A stretch of 64,000 bases of DNA from Anaeromicropila herbilytica (GCF_016591975.1 NZ_AP024169.1:2147001-2211000), one strand, 5' to 3'. Positions 25,969 to 35,528 are shown, numbered from the stretch's first letter. Notes: generated by a model from the letters alone, not told the origin. Numbers and translations are program-made.

Positions 25969-28719
25969 ATGTTAAGTAAAAGCTTTAGAAGTAAGGTTGC
26001 ATTATTTGCAGCGGTTTCAATGGTATTTACTACACCATTAAAACCAATGAACACTTTTGCGGCGACTGGGGAGAATGACGCTTATGCAGCAACTGAGGTT
26101 ACAGATACTTATAAAAGTAGATTTATGGAGATGTGGAATGAACTTCATGATACAAGTAATGGCTATTTTAGTAAGGAAGGTATTCCGTATCACTCAGTTG
26201 AGACCTTGATTGTAGAAGCTCCAGATTATGGACATGTTACTACAAGTGAGGCTCTAAGCTACTATATGTGGTTAGAAGCTATGTACGGAAAATTTACGGG
26301 GAATTTTACAAACTTTGAAAAAGCATGGGATACAACAGAGACATATATGATTCCAGGTGCTAAGGATCAGCCGAATACAAGTATGTCTAAGTATAATGCA
26401 AGTAAACCAGCTACTTATGCGCCTGAGTACGATACAATGGATGAATATCCAGCTAAATTGGATTTTAATTCTCCAGTAGGTACTGATCCAATAAGTAGTG
26501 ATTTAACCTCTACTTATGGAACCAGCATGATGTATGGTATGCATTGGTTACTAGATGTTGATAACTGGTATGGCTATGGAGTGAGAGAAGATGGAACTTC
26601 TGCACCATCGTTTATCAATACATTCCAAAGAGGAAGACAAGAATCTACGTGGGAAGCTATTCCACAACCTTGTTGGGATCAAATGAAGTACGGTGGTAAA
26701 AATGGATATTTAGATCTATTTACCGGAGATAAACAATACTCAGCACAATTTAAGTATACAGATGCATCAGACGCAGATGCGCGTGCTGTACAAGCTACTT
26801 ATTGGGCAAATGAATGGGCCAAAGAGTATGGAGTAGATATAAGTAATGATGTAAGTAAAGCAACAAAGATGGGAGATTACTTACGTTACGCAATGTTTGA
26901 CAAATACTTTAAACAAATTGGTAACTCCTCAAAAGCAGGTACTGGATATGATTCAGCACACTATCTATTATCTTGGTATTATGCTTGGGGCGGTGGAATT
27001 ACAGCAGACTGGGCTTGGAAGATTGGTAGTAGTCATAATCATTTTGGATATCAGAACCCAATGGCTGCTTGGATCTTATCTGCAAATGATGAATACAAAC
27101 CAGCTTCTAAAAATGGTGCATCTGATTGGGCTACAAGCTTAGATAGACAATTGGAATTCTATCAATGGCTTCAATCTAGTGAAGGAGCAATAGCAGGTGG
27201 AGCAACAAATTCCTATAATGGACGTTATGATACTGCACCAGCAGGAACTTCAACATTCTATGGTATGCCATATCAAGAACATCCTGTATATGCTGACCCA
27301 GGAAGCAATGAATGGTTTGGATGGCAGGCATGGTCTATGCAACGTGTTGCTGAATACTACTATAAGACAAATGATGCAAGAGCAAAAGCTATTCTTGATA
27401 AATGGGTAAGTTGGGTTGAATCTGTAGTTAAATTGAATGAGGATGGAACATTTGCAGTACCAAGTAATCTTAACTGGTCTGGTCAACCAGATACTTGGAC
27501 AGGCTCATCAACTGGTAACACGAATCTCCATGTATCTGTTAGAGACTATGGTACTGATTTAGGTGCAACAGCATCTTTAGCAAATGCATTATTATACTAT
27601 AGTAAAGCAGCTAATGATGACACTTCACGTGTTCTTGCCAAAGAATTATTAGACCGTATGTGGAATCTATACAGAGATGATAAAGGTTTATCAGCACCAG
27701 AAGCTAGAGCAGATTATAGTCGTTTCTTTGATCAAACATTAACGGTACCAAAGGGATGGACAGGTACTATGCCTAATGGAGATGTTCTTAAAGAAGGTGC
27801 TAAATTCTTAGATATTCGTACAAAATATCTACAAGATCCAGATTATACAAAAGTATTAGCTGCATATCAAAATAAAACAGCACCAGTATTCAATTACCAC
27901 CGTTTCTGGGCTCAATGCGATATTGCTATTGCAAATGGATTATATTCTGTTCTATATAATACAGAAGTACAAAATAATTCTGAGATTACACCTACAACAG
28001 CTACATTCGATAAGAGTGCAGAAAAACAAGCAGATGTATCAGTTACAATGAAATTAAATAATAATACATTAACTCAAATCAAAAATGGTACGGATGTGTT
28101 AGTAGCAGGTACTGATTATACGGTAACTGATAACAACGTAGTAATTTCAAAAGATTACTTAGCAAAACAAGAGATTGGAAGCGTTCGTTTAACCTTTGAT
28201 TTTAGTGAAGGTGTTGATCGTGTACTTGTTGTTACTGTAACAGATTCATCTGTGCCGGTTCTATCAGGTAATATTAAAGTTCAAATGTTTAACGGAAGTA
28301 CAGCAGCTTCTACGAATGGTATAGCACCAAAATTCAAGATCTATAATACTGGTACATCCGATATTAAGCTTTCAGATGTAAAAGTACGTTACTACTATAC
28401 AATCGATGGTGATCAAGGTCAGAACTTCTGGTGTGACTGGGCTAGTATTGGAAGTGGTAATGTAACAGGCGCATTCACGAAACTTGCTACAGCTAAGACA
28501 TCTGCTGATTATTATTTAGAAGTTGGATTCACGAGTGCAGCAGGCAATCTTGCAGCAGGTCAATCCATTGATGTACAAGTAAGAATATCAAAAGCAGATT
28601 GGTCAAATTATACTCAGACTGGAGACTATTCTTTTGATGGTTCGAGTACTAATTATGTAGATACAAGCAAAGTAACAGGTTATATTTCCAATATTCTAGC
28701 TTGGGGTATCGAACCATAA
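25969..28719 (+). CDS. Secreted GH48 cellobiohydrolase with X2 and CBM3 modules
   Basis: 916 residues: signal peptide (about 1-32, ending near NTFAA), GH48 catalytic domain (about 45-670), an Ig-like X2 module (about 680-765) and a C-terminal CBM3 (about 768-916). EAPDYGHVTTSEA holds the predicted acid glutamate (Glu94 by analogy with Cel48 enzymes). GH48 enzymes are processive cellulases acting on crystalline cellulose. There is no dockerin, so it is a free secreted enzyme. AAGGGAGG lies upstream of ATG. GH9 follows 192 nt later, and the two CBM3 modules are nearly identical. The pairing suggests concerted action on cellulose. Confidence 0.95.
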   Translation: MLSKSFRSKVALFAAVSMVFTTPLKPMNTFAATGENDAYAATEVTDTYKSRFMEMWNELHDTSNGYFSKEGIPYHSVETLIVEAPDYGHVTTSEALSYYMWLEAMYGKFTGNFTNFEKAWDTTETYMIPGAKDQPNTSMSKYNASKPATYAPEYDTMDEYPAKLDFNSPVGTDPISSDLTSTYGTSMMYGMHWLLDVDNWYGYGVREDGTSAPSFINTFQRGRQESTWEAIPQPCWDQMKYGGKNGYLDLFTGDKQYSAQFKYTDASDADARAVQATYWANEWAKEYGVDISNDVSKATKMGDYLRYAMFDKYFKQIGNSSKAGTGYDSAHYLLSWYYAWGGGITADWAWKIGSSHNHFGYQNPMAAWILSANDEYKPASKNGASDWATSLDRQLEFYQWLQSSEGAIAGGATNSYNGRYDTAPAGTSTFYGMPYQEHPVYADPGSNEWFGWQAWSMQRVAEYYYKTNDARAKAILDKWVSWVESVVKLNEDGTFAVPSNLNWSGQPDTWTGSSTGNTNLHVSVRDYGTDLGATASLANALLYYSKAANDDTSRVLAKELLDRMWNLYRDDKGLSAPEARADYSRFFDQTLTVPKGWTGTMPNGDVLKEGAKFLDIRTKYLQDPDYTKVLAAYQNKTAPVFNYHRFWAQCDIAIANGLYSVLYNTEVQNNSEITPTTATFDKSAEKQADVSVTMKLNNNTLTQIKNGTDVLVAGTDYTVTDNNVVISKDYLAKQEIGSVRLTFDFSEGVDRVLVVTVTDSSVPVLSGNIKVQMFNGSTAASTNGIAPKFKIYNTGTSDIKLSDVKVRYYYTIDGDQGQNFWCDWASIGSGNVTGAFTKLATAKTSADYYLEVGFTSAAGNLAAGQSIDVQVRISKADWSNYTQTGDYSFDGSSTNYVDTSKVTGYISNILAWGIEP

Positions 28720-28763
28720 TTTAATACAGTTATAAAATTAATTTTTATTCTTCTTCCTTTTTT

Positions 28764-28790
28764 AGCACCGTTACTTCAAAGTGGCGGTGC
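28764..28790 (+). other. Stem-loop between GH48 and GH9
   Basis: GCACCG / CGGTGC stem extended by TTACTT / AGTGG wobble pairs, without a following T-run. It may be an RNA-processing or stability hairpin between co-transcribed genes. Confidence 0.45.
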
Positions 28791-28911
28791 GATTATAAAA
28801 GTAAAAGTCTGTAATTGAGTTACAGACATGGACACTAGTGTATTGAAAATCTCGTATAGGAGCATACGAGATTCTCAAAAGAAGTTAAAAGTTGAAAGGT
28901 GGAGTATAAAT

Positions 28912-31875
28912 ATGAAAAAGATATGGAGCATTCTATTGGTCGTAAGTATGGTTGTTTCGTTACTGCCATCCAAACTTGTAAGTGCAGCAAGTGGGGATGC
29001 AACGTTTAACTATGGGGAAGCTTTACAAAAAGCCATTATGTTCTATGAATTTCAACGTTCTGGTGATTTGCCAGATAATAAAAGGGATAACTGGAGAGCC
29101 GATTCGGGCTTAACAGATGGATCGGATGTAGGTCTTGATCTTACTGGTGGATGGTATGATGCAGGTGATCATGTGAAATTTAATTTACCAATGGCTTATA
29201 CACAGACAATGCTTGCTTGGTCGGTATACGAAGACAGGGATGCATTAGAAGAAAGTGGTCAATTAAGTTATATGCTAGATGATATTAAATGGGTAAGTGA
29301 TTACCTGATGAAATGTCATCCAGAACCAAATGTATTCTATTATCAAGTAGGTGATGGTGGATTAGACCACTCTTGGTGGGGACCTGCTGAGGTAATGCAG
29401 ATGAAACGTCCTTCCTACAAAGTGGATTTGTCTAACCCAGGATCAGCTGTAGTTGGTGAAGCAGCAGCAGCTTTAGCTTCTGCAAGTGTCATATTTAAAG
29501 ATACAGATCCAACATACGCAGCAACTTGTTTAAAGCATGCAAAAGAGTTATTTACATTTGCTGATACTACAAAAAGTGATAAAGGTTATACAGCTGCTGA
29601 TGGCTATTATAATTCGTGGAGCGGATTCTACGATGAATTGTCATGGTCAGGAGTATGGCTATATATCGCTACTGGAGATAAAGCTTATTTAAATAAAGCT
29701 GAAGGTTATGTAGCAAATTGGGGAACGGAACCTCAGTCAACTACGATATCCTATAAGTGGGCTCAGAACTGGGATGATGTTCATAATGGCGCTTGCTTAC
29801 TGTTAGCTGAATTAACAAATAAAGCAATCTACAAAGATGCGATAGAGATGCATCTTGATTATTGGACTACAGGATATAATGGAAATAGAGTTAACTATAC
29901 TCCAAAAGGACTTGCTTGGTTAAGTGAGTGGGGATCGTTAAGATATGCTACTACGACTGCATTTTTAGCAGGAGTATATTCAGATTGGTCGGGATGTACT
30001 GCAAGTAAAGTAGATACTTATCGTAACTTTGCAAAACAACAGATTAACTATGCATTAGGAAGTACAGGTAGAAGCTTTGAAGTTGGATTCGGAACCAACT
30101 CTCCTGAACATCCACATCATCGTACAGCACATAGCTCTTGGGCAGATAGTCAAACAGTTCCAACCAATCATAGACATACCATTTATGGTGCATTAGTTGG
30201 TGGACCTGGAAAAGATGATAGCTATACAGACTCAATTGCTAATTATGTTAATAATGAGATTGCTTGCGATTACAATGCTGGATTTGTAGGTGCCTTAACT
30301 AAAATGTATAAATGGTATGGTGGAACACCAATTGCTAATTTTACAGCAATCGAAGAAAAGACGAATGATGAGTTCTTTGTAGAAGCTGGAGTAAATGCAA
30401 CAGGACCTAATTTTATTGAAATTAAAGCGTTACTTAATAATCGTTCTGGATGGCCAGCAAAAGTAGGAGATAAATTATCTTTTAAATACTTTATTGATAT
30501 TTCAGAAGCAGTTAAGAATGGTTATACAGCTAGTGATCTTACAATTTCTACTAACTATAACTCCGGTGCAACTGTATCTAAATTATTACCTTGGGATGAA
30601 GCTAATAATATATATTATGTTAATGTAGATTTTACTGGTACAAAGATATATCCAGGTGGACAATCTGCATATCGTAAGGAGATACAATTTAGAATTGCAG
30701 GACCAATAAGTACAAGTTTCTGGGATAATAAGAATGATTTCTCCTTTACTGATATTAGTAACGTATCAAGCGGAAACGTAGTTAAGACTACTTATATTCC
30801 AGTATATGATGCTGGAGTAAAAGTATATGGTAACGAACCTGGAACTGCTGAACCTAGTTCAACTATCTCAAAGACAACAGCTACATTTGATAAATATGCT
30901 TCGAATCAAGAAGATATTTCATTAGATATTGCATTAAATGGTAATACATTCAATGGTATTAAAAATGGTACGGTTTCTTTAGTAAAAGGTACGGATTACA
31001 CAGTTACAGGTGATGTAGTAACAATTCTTAAGAGTTATTTAGAAAAACAAGAGGTAGGAACTACTCGTCTTACTTTTGACTTTAGTGGAGGAGCTGATCC
31101 AACATTAGTAGTTACTATAACAGATACAACTCCAAGTGCTTCAATTAATCCTACTACAGTAACATTTGATAAGAATCCTGAGAAACTACAAGATGTATCT
31201 ATTACAGTTACTCCAAATGGTTATACCTTAGATTCAGTTAAGAATGGTACAGCAAGTCTAGTATTAGGTACAGATTATATAGTATCAGATAATACCGTAA
31301 TCTTATCAAAAGATTACTTGGCTCAACAAGCTACTGGAAAACTGAACCTTAACTTCGACTTTAGTGGAGGTAATGATTCAACTTTAACTATAACGATTAT
31401 TGATTCTTCCGTGGTAGTAGCTGGTAATCTAAGAGTACAAATGTTTAACGGTAATACTGCAAGCTCAACGAATGGCATTGCACCTAAGATCAAATTATAC
31501 AATACTGGTACAACAGATATTAATTTATCAGATTGTAAATTACGTTATTATTACACAATCGATGGAGAAAAGGATCAGAGCTTCTGGTGTGACTGGTCTT
31601 CTACAGGAAGTGGTAATGTAACTGGTACTTTTGTTAAGATGAATACAGTGAAAGAAGGAGCTGATAATTATTTAGAGATTGGATTTACTACAGCAGCTGG
31701 AACTCTAGCAGCAGGACAATCCATTGAGATTCAAGCAAGATTCTCAAAAGCAGACTGGACGAATTATACCCAGACTGGAGATTATTCTTTTGATGGAACA
31801 AGTACTAATTATGTTGATGCAACAAAGGTAACAGCATATGTATTAGGAAGTCTTGTATGGGGAATTGAGCCATAA
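28912..31875 (+). CDS. Secreted GH9 endoglucanase with CBM3c, two X2 and CBM3b modules
   Basis: 987 residues from ATG 28912 (AAAGGTGG upstream; the frame is open to 28828 but without an RBS). Signal peptide ends near VSAASG. GH9 catalytic domain (about 30-470) has GWYDAGDHVKF with the Asp pair D83/D86, the HPHHRTAH motif, and acid Glu449 in VNNEIACDYNAGF. Next come CBM3c (about 483-640), two X2 Ig-like modules (about 655-745, 750-838) and CBM3b (about 842-987). CBM3c attached to GH9 is known to give processive endoglucanase behaviour. No dockerin. Likely acts with the adjacent GH48. Confidence 0.95.
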   Translation: MKKIWSILLVVSMVVSLLPSKLVSAASGDATFNYGEALQKAIMFYEFQRSGDLPDNKRDNWRADSGLTDGSDVGLDLTGGWYDAGDHVKFNLPMAYTQTMLAWSVYEDRDALEESGQLSYMLDDIKWVSDYLMKCHPEPNVFYYQVGDGGLDHSWWGPAEVMQMKRPSYKVDLSNPGSAVVGEAAAALASASVIFKDTDPTYAATCLKHAKELFTFADTTKSDKGYTAADGYYNSWSGFYDELSWSGVWLYIATGDKAYLNKAEGYVANWGTEPQSTTISYKWAQNWDDVHNGACLLLAELTNKAIYKDAIEMHLDYWTTGYNGNRVNYTPKGLAWLSEWGSLRYATTTAFLAGVYSDWSGCTASKVDTYRNFAKQQINYALGSTGRSFEVGFGTNSPEHPHHRTAHSSWADSQTVPTNHRHTIYGALVGGPGKDDSYTDSIANYVNNEIACDYNAGFVGALTKMYKWYGGTPIANFTAIEEKTNDEFFVEAGVNATGPNFIEIKALLNNRSGWPAKVGDKLSFKYFIDISEAVKNGYTASDLTISTNYNSGATVSKLLPWDEANNIYYVNVDFTGTKIYPGGQSAYRKEIQFRIAGPISTSFWDNKNDFSFTDISNVSSGNVVKTTYIPVYDAGVKVYGNEPGTAEPSSTISKTTATFDKYASNQEDISLDIALNGNTFNGIKNGTVSLVKGTDYTVTGDVVTILKSYLEKQEVGTTRLTFDFSGGADPTLVVTITDTTPSASINPTTVTFDKNPEKLQDVSITVTPNGYTLDSVKNGTASLVLGTDYIVSDNTVILSKDYLAQQATGKLNLNFDFSGGNDSTLTITIIDSSVVVAGNLRVQMFNGNTASSTNGIAPKIKLYNTGTTDINLSDCKLRYYYTIDGEKDQSFWCDWSSTGSGNVTGTFVKMNTVKEGADNYLEIGFTTAAGTLAAGQSIEIQARFSKADWTNYTQTGDYSFDGTSTNYVDATKVTAYVLGSLVWGIEP

Positions 31876-31940
31876 GGAATGTAAAAATATATAGTAAAGG
31901 AGCTAAGTATCTAAGATAATAATATTTACATAAGATTTAG

Positions 31941-31984
31941 AAAAGGCAACTACACGTTAATTAACATGTAGTTGCCTTTTTAAG
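31941..31984 (+). terminator. Terminator after GH9
   Basis: Stem AAAAGGCAACTACA / TGTAGTTGCCTTTT with inner GTTAA / TTAAC pairs and a T-run. Confidence 0.9.
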
Positions 31985-31993
31985 AAAGTTGAC

Positions 31994-32257
31994 TATAACC
32001 TGTTCATAACCTTGCCTGGCAATTTACACAAAACAGAAAAAGTGAATGCGCCTTTGAACCTGTATTAGAAGTTCTTGTTCTCAGCTCATTTTGTGTTATA
32101 TACTCAAACAGACCTGTTTGAGCGAAGCGAGTTGTCTGTTTGAGTATATGCTTAACACGAAATGAACTGAGAATTAGAACTTCTTATACATGTTCAATGA
32201 AGCATGAACTTTTCTGTTTTGTGCAAATTGCCTCGACTACCTAAATAACAGGTTATA
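31994..32257. repeat. 264-bp foldback element (long imperfect inverted repeat)
   Basis: The two halves are complementary over about 120 nt each: TATAACCTGTT (31994) pairs with AACAGGTTATA (32247-32257), GCAATTTACACAAAACAG pairs with CTGTTTTGTGCAAATTGC, and GAAGTTCT...TCTCAG with its complement. The apex holds CTCAAACAG-AC-CTGTTTGAG and a third CTGTTTGAG. No ORF. It lies between the GH9 terminator and the deacetylase gene. Confidence 0.75.
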
Positions 32258-32366
32258 AACCGTTAATTAGAAATATTACTAGCACTTTCAATGAATTTGT
32301 TGTATAATATTGTTAATATTTACTAAGGGGAGTAGTATTTTTTAAAACTAGAAAAGAGGTAGGAAA

Positions 32367-33056
32367 ATGGCTTTTAAAGATGGAAAAATGAAAGCGGTAA
32401 CATTTAGCTATGACGATGGTATTTATCAAGACAAGAGATTAGTGGAACTTCTGAATCGTTATCAATTAAAATGTACATTTAATCTCAATTCAGGTATACA
32501 ATCCGAAGAGAGTAATTGGGAAGATCACGGGATTCATATCAAACGTATGGAGAAAGATAATTTAAAAGAATTATACCAAGGTCATGAGATTGCAGTACAT
32601 GGGTTAACGCATGCTTCCCTAGTAGGTCTTACCGAGGAACAGATGAATTATGAAATTGATGAAGATAAAAAGAATCTAGAGCAGTTTTTTGGACAAAAGA
32701 TGGTTGGAATGGCTTATGCATATGGAACTTATAATGACGAAGTAGTTGATATGTTAAGACGAAATGGTATTCAATATGCAAGAACCGTTGAATCAACCAA
32801 TAATTTTGAATTACAGTCAGATCTGCTACGTTTTAAACCAACTTGCCACCATAATGAAAAGGAACTCTTTACACTGGCAGAGAGATTTCTACAGATGGAG
32901 CCAGAAACACCACAGATATTCTATATTTGGGGACATAGCTATGAATTTGATGTAGACAATAATTGGGAAATTATTGAGGAATTCTTTAAATTGATAAGCG
33001 GTAGAGATGATATTTATTATGGAACAAATAGTGAGGTATTGTTAGCGAAGCATTAG
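32367..33056 (+). CDS. Polysaccharide deacetylase family protein (NodB fold)
   Basis: 229 residues, no signal peptide. TFSYDDG provides the Asp pair, HEIAVHGLTHASL supplies the zinc-binding histidines, and YAYGTYNDEVVDMLRRNG and IWGHSYEFD match the later NodB motifs. The family removes acetyl groups from chitin, xylan or peptidoglycan; an intracellular version may act on imported oligosaccharides. GAGGTAGG lies upstream of the start. A TATAAT is at 32303-32308. Its last codons overlap the frame of an acetyltransferase remnant. Confidence 0.85.
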   Translation: MAFKDGKMKAVTFSYDDGIYQDKRLVELLNRYQLKCTFNLNSGIQSEESNWEDHGIHIKRMEKDNLKELYQGHEIAVHGLTHASLVGLTEEQMNYEIDEDKKNLEQFFGQKMVGMAYAYGTYNDEVVDMLRRNGIQYARTVESTNNFELQSDLLRFKPTCHHNEKELFTLAERFLQMEPETPQIFYIWGHSYEFDVDNNWEIIEEFFKLISGRDDIYYGTNSEVLLAKH

Positions 33057-33235
33057 TAACATTCTGTGAAGAGAACGCTATAAAGCTTGGCTATCACGAA
33101 GTATACCTTTGGACATTTGAGAAGAATAGTAATGCTAGAGTATTCTATGAGAAGCTTGGTTACATATATGATGGAACTGAAAATATAATAGAGCCTCTTA
33201 ATGCAAAAGAGATTCGATACATTAAGAAATTGTAG
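33035..33235 (+). pseudogene. GNAT acetyltransferase C-terminal remnant
   Basis: An open frame of 66 codons with no start codon reads SEALVTFCEENAIKLGYHE, then VYLWTFEKNSNARVFYEKLGY and a tail ending at TAG. This is the C-terminal half of a GNAT fold, with the usual N-x-x-A-x-x-x-YEKLGF-type motif. It begins after a stop codon and overlaps the last seven codons of the deacetylase in another frame, so the N-terminal half has been lost, probably by a deletion that abutted the two genes. Confidence 0.75.
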
Positions 33236-33340
33236 CAGAAACATGTAGCAAGAGTTGAGTGAAGCGTAAAATAAGCATAGTTATTGTACGATGCAATATA
33301 TAATGAATATAAACTAAACATAATAATATTTAAGTATAAT

Positions 33341-33390
33341 AAAAAGACGAACATTAGATTATTTATAACATCTAGTAGTTCGTCTTTTTA
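33341..33390. terminator. Bidirectional terminator
   Basis: Stem AAAAAGACGAAC / GTTCGTCTTTTT with inner TAGAT / ATCTA pairs; between the remnant and the convergent unknown gene. Confidence 0.85.
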
Positions 33391-33452
33391 TTATTAGGAG
33401 AGCACCGCACTTTATGTATAACCTCTAGAATACGAATCCTTGGCCATATCAC

Positions 33453-33941
33453 TTAACAAAGTACAACAACTTCAGTCGGAACAATTCGAGTCAGTCTATT
33501 TCTGGTGGTGCATGTATATACGACGACAAGATTTCGATTACCGAGATTACCGATAAACTCCTGAGCATTTGTTAATAAAATTAGTGTATCCGTACTAAGG
33601 TTCAATTGTATCGTTCTATTTTGATTCACAAGATTGCTGTTAAAAAAGTCAACGATAACATTTTCATATCTCGATTGAATTGCAATTACGATTGCGCAAA
33701 AAGCTGGTGTGAGAGAATCTTGTTGCCTAGCGGATCTAGGATCATAGAAACAATCTACACAATCACCTTCGTGAACCGTTACGTGATTCAGAAAATAAGT
33801 ATTTGGAGTTACAATAAAAAGAAGTGTCCTATCGTTATTATCAGTAATTGAAAATAACAAGTTACAGCTTGTATCTCGTCTATTATTTGAAAAACGCTCT
33901 ATATTTACAACTCTACCGCTAAATGAACTGAAATTTGTCAT
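33453..33941 (-). CDS. Protein of unknown function, paralog of the next gene
   Basis: 162 residues from ATG 33941, which has GAGGATATGT directly upstream; an earlier in-frame start at 33959 overlaps this RBS. It is a beta-rich protein without signal peptide or membrane segment. It parallels its neighbour throughout: FSSFSGRVVNIERF versus FTSFEGRINSIEDF, and TYFLNHVTVHEGD versus TYFINHVTVQVGD. Its two halves look alike, suggesting a tandem of two small beta-barrel (OB-like) units. No family is recognised. The P-rich loop of the neighbour is altered here (RSARQQDSLTP), so this copy may be diverging. Confidence 0.7.
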   Translation of the reverse strand: MTNFSSFSGRVVNIERFSNNRRDTSCNLLFSITDNNDRTLLFIVTPNTYFLNHVTVHEGDCVDCFYDPRSARQQDSLTPAFCAIVIAIQSRYENVIVDFFNSNLVNQNRTIQLNLSTDTLILLTNAQEFIGNLGNRNLVVVYTCTTRNRLTRIVPTEVVVLC

Positions 33942-34134
33942 ACATATCCTCGATAACATTCTTTATAAATAGCATATGCAAAACATGCAAAAAGTGGGAT
34001 TACTTTTTATCAAAAATACATATTTATTTTAAAATGAAAGTAAAATTCAGTGTTTATTATAAAAGGAAAATTAGAAAGAGGAGATTCTAATTTTCCTTGC
34101 ATTAAGATTTCAAATAAAATTTTTTTCTTGATAA

Positions 34135-34638
34135 TCACTTAGTTGGATTATAACATAGTACAATGACTTGCAATGGTGTTGTCTGGGCTGGGATACTTCT
34201 TGTAGTAATATCGTAGAGTACAGCTAGATTATGATTTCCAGGACTTCCACTAAAGAGTTGATCATTAGTTAACATCACAATTGTTTCAGGTCCTATATTT
34301 AACTGCAGAGTTCGAGTTCGATTGGTCAATCGTTTATTAAAGAAATCAACAGCAATACTATAAGAATCAGATACAATTCCAATTACAACTGCCCTAAATT
34401 GAGGTGGATAAATCATTGGAGCAGGTAAACTCGTATCATAGAATGCAACTACAATATCACCAACCTGAACGGTTACATGATTGATAAAATAGGTTTCTGT
34501 GGTCACAACAAAATTGAAAATTGCACCTTCGCGGTTCACAACAGAGATTAATTTAGTACAGCCACTTTCAGCTTTAGAGCTGGTATAAAAATCTTCAATA
34601 CTATTGATTCGCCCTTCGAAAGAAGTAAAAGTTGCCAT
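34135..34638 (-). CDS. Protein of unknown function with internally repeated beta-rich halves
   Basis: 167 residues, no signal peptide or membrane segment. Half one contains TETYFINHVTVQVGDIVVAF then YDTSLPAPMIYPPQFRAVVI. Half two contains PETIVMLTNDQLFSGSPGNH then LAVLYDITTRSIPAQ and PLQVIVLC. The shared pattern (ET, G, hydrophobic, YDT, P, P, Q, VVI) suggests an internal duplication. GGAGG lies 9 nt before ATG. A second copy of the gene follows on the same strand, and the two upstream regions are also similar. The function is unknown; the neighbouring Crp/Fnr-hcp locus is the only context. Confidence 0.75.
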   Translation of the reverse strand: MATFTSFEGRINSIEDFYTSSKAESGCTKLISVVNREGAIFNFVVTTETYFINHVTVQVGDIVVAFYDTSLPAPMIYPPQFRAVVIGIVSDSYSIAVDFFNKRLTNRTRTLQLNIGPETIVMLTNDQLFSGSPGNHNLAVLYDITTRSIPAQTTPLQVIVLCYNPTK

Positions 34639-34725
34639 ATAGTATATCCTCCGATAAATTCTTTCTATATAGCATATGCAAGAATTAATATAGTGCTAAT
34701 TGATTCAGTAAAACGTTCTTTCATA

Positions 34726-35415
34726 TTACATTAAGCATTCCTTTAATTTATCCAAAGATAGAATCTTGAAGGAATTTTGATAATAATCTAAGATCTCATC
34801 ATCTTTCATTCTAGCTAATTCTCTGCACATTGAAGTACGGGATACGTTTAAGAATTCTGCAAGTTCATTGCGATTTGGAACAATATGGAAAGTTAATGTA
34901 TTCCTTTCCGTATACTCATTTAATAAGAAAGCAGCAATCTTTTCGCGCATTCCTTTTAAAGTAAGTAATTCTATCTTATTATTAAGGCTAAAATTCTTTT
35001 CACCTAGAATCATCATCATATTCTGAATAATCTGAACATGGAATCCACATGCATTTTTACAGCTTTTTACGATATGTTCATAAGGAATGAATAGAAGTTT
35101 TGAGTTCTCTTTTACACGAATTGTAACAGGCGAGATTCTCTTCGTAGTACATACAATTCCTTCTGCAAAGATCTGACCAGGACTTAAGAAGGCCATAATA
35201 TGCCTGCTTCCAGCAGGATTCTCCTTGATAATCTCAGCAGAACCAGTCAGTAGTATACCAACGTAATTAACTGTGTTTCCAGCAAAGAATACATATTCAT
35301 CGCTGCGATAGTTTTTGGTAGATGCGGCTAGACATTCTAAGAGATGAGAGAGGTCACCCTCCTTTATATTTCGAAATAGTGCGCATTTTTGTAGTAGTGG
35401 ATAATATTCTTCCAT
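34726..35415 (-). CDS. Crp/Fnr family transcriptional regulator, probably HcpR-like
   Basis: 229 residues: an N-terminal cyclic-nucleotide-binding fold (about 15-120; GILLTGSAEIIKENPAGSRH, FLSPGQIFAEG), a dimer helix, and a C-terminal HTH_Crp domain with NRNELAEFLNVSRTSMCRELARM. No FNR-type cysteine cluster is obvious at the N-terminus. Divergent from hcp across 197 nt. In many anaerobes a regulator of this family called HcpR activates hcp under nitrosative stress; the inverted repeat before hcp sits at the class II activator distance. Identity as HcpR is inferred from position. CCTCCTTT on the plus strand gives a good RBS. Confidence 0.88.
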   Translation of the reverse strand: MEEYYPLLQKCALFRNIKEGDLSHLLECLAASTKNYRSDEYVFFAGNTVNYVGILLTGSAEIIKENPAGSRHIMAFLSPGQIFAEGIVCTTKRISPVTIRVKENSKLLFIPYEHIVKSCKNACGFHVQIIQNMMMILGEKNFSLNNKIELLTLKGMREKIAAFLLNEYTERNTLTFHIVPNRNELAEFLNVSRTSMCRELARMKDDEILDYYQNSFKILSLDKLKECLM

Positions 35416-35528
35416 AAATCCTCCTTTGTTTCATCTCCTATATATCATAGTATTAGATCATTTCAAGAATCTACTAACTATATAGACAGGAAATTGAATT
35501 ACAAATTAATTGATAAAATTTATTTCTT

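Noticed and set aside
31994..32257. Insertion sequence
   Set aside because: No transposase frame is present in either foldback element, so at most they are non-autonomous.
33606..33851. 81-codon plus-strand ORF inside the unknown paralog
   Set aside because: The minus-strand frame is supported by a good RBS and by its paralog; the plus frame has neither.
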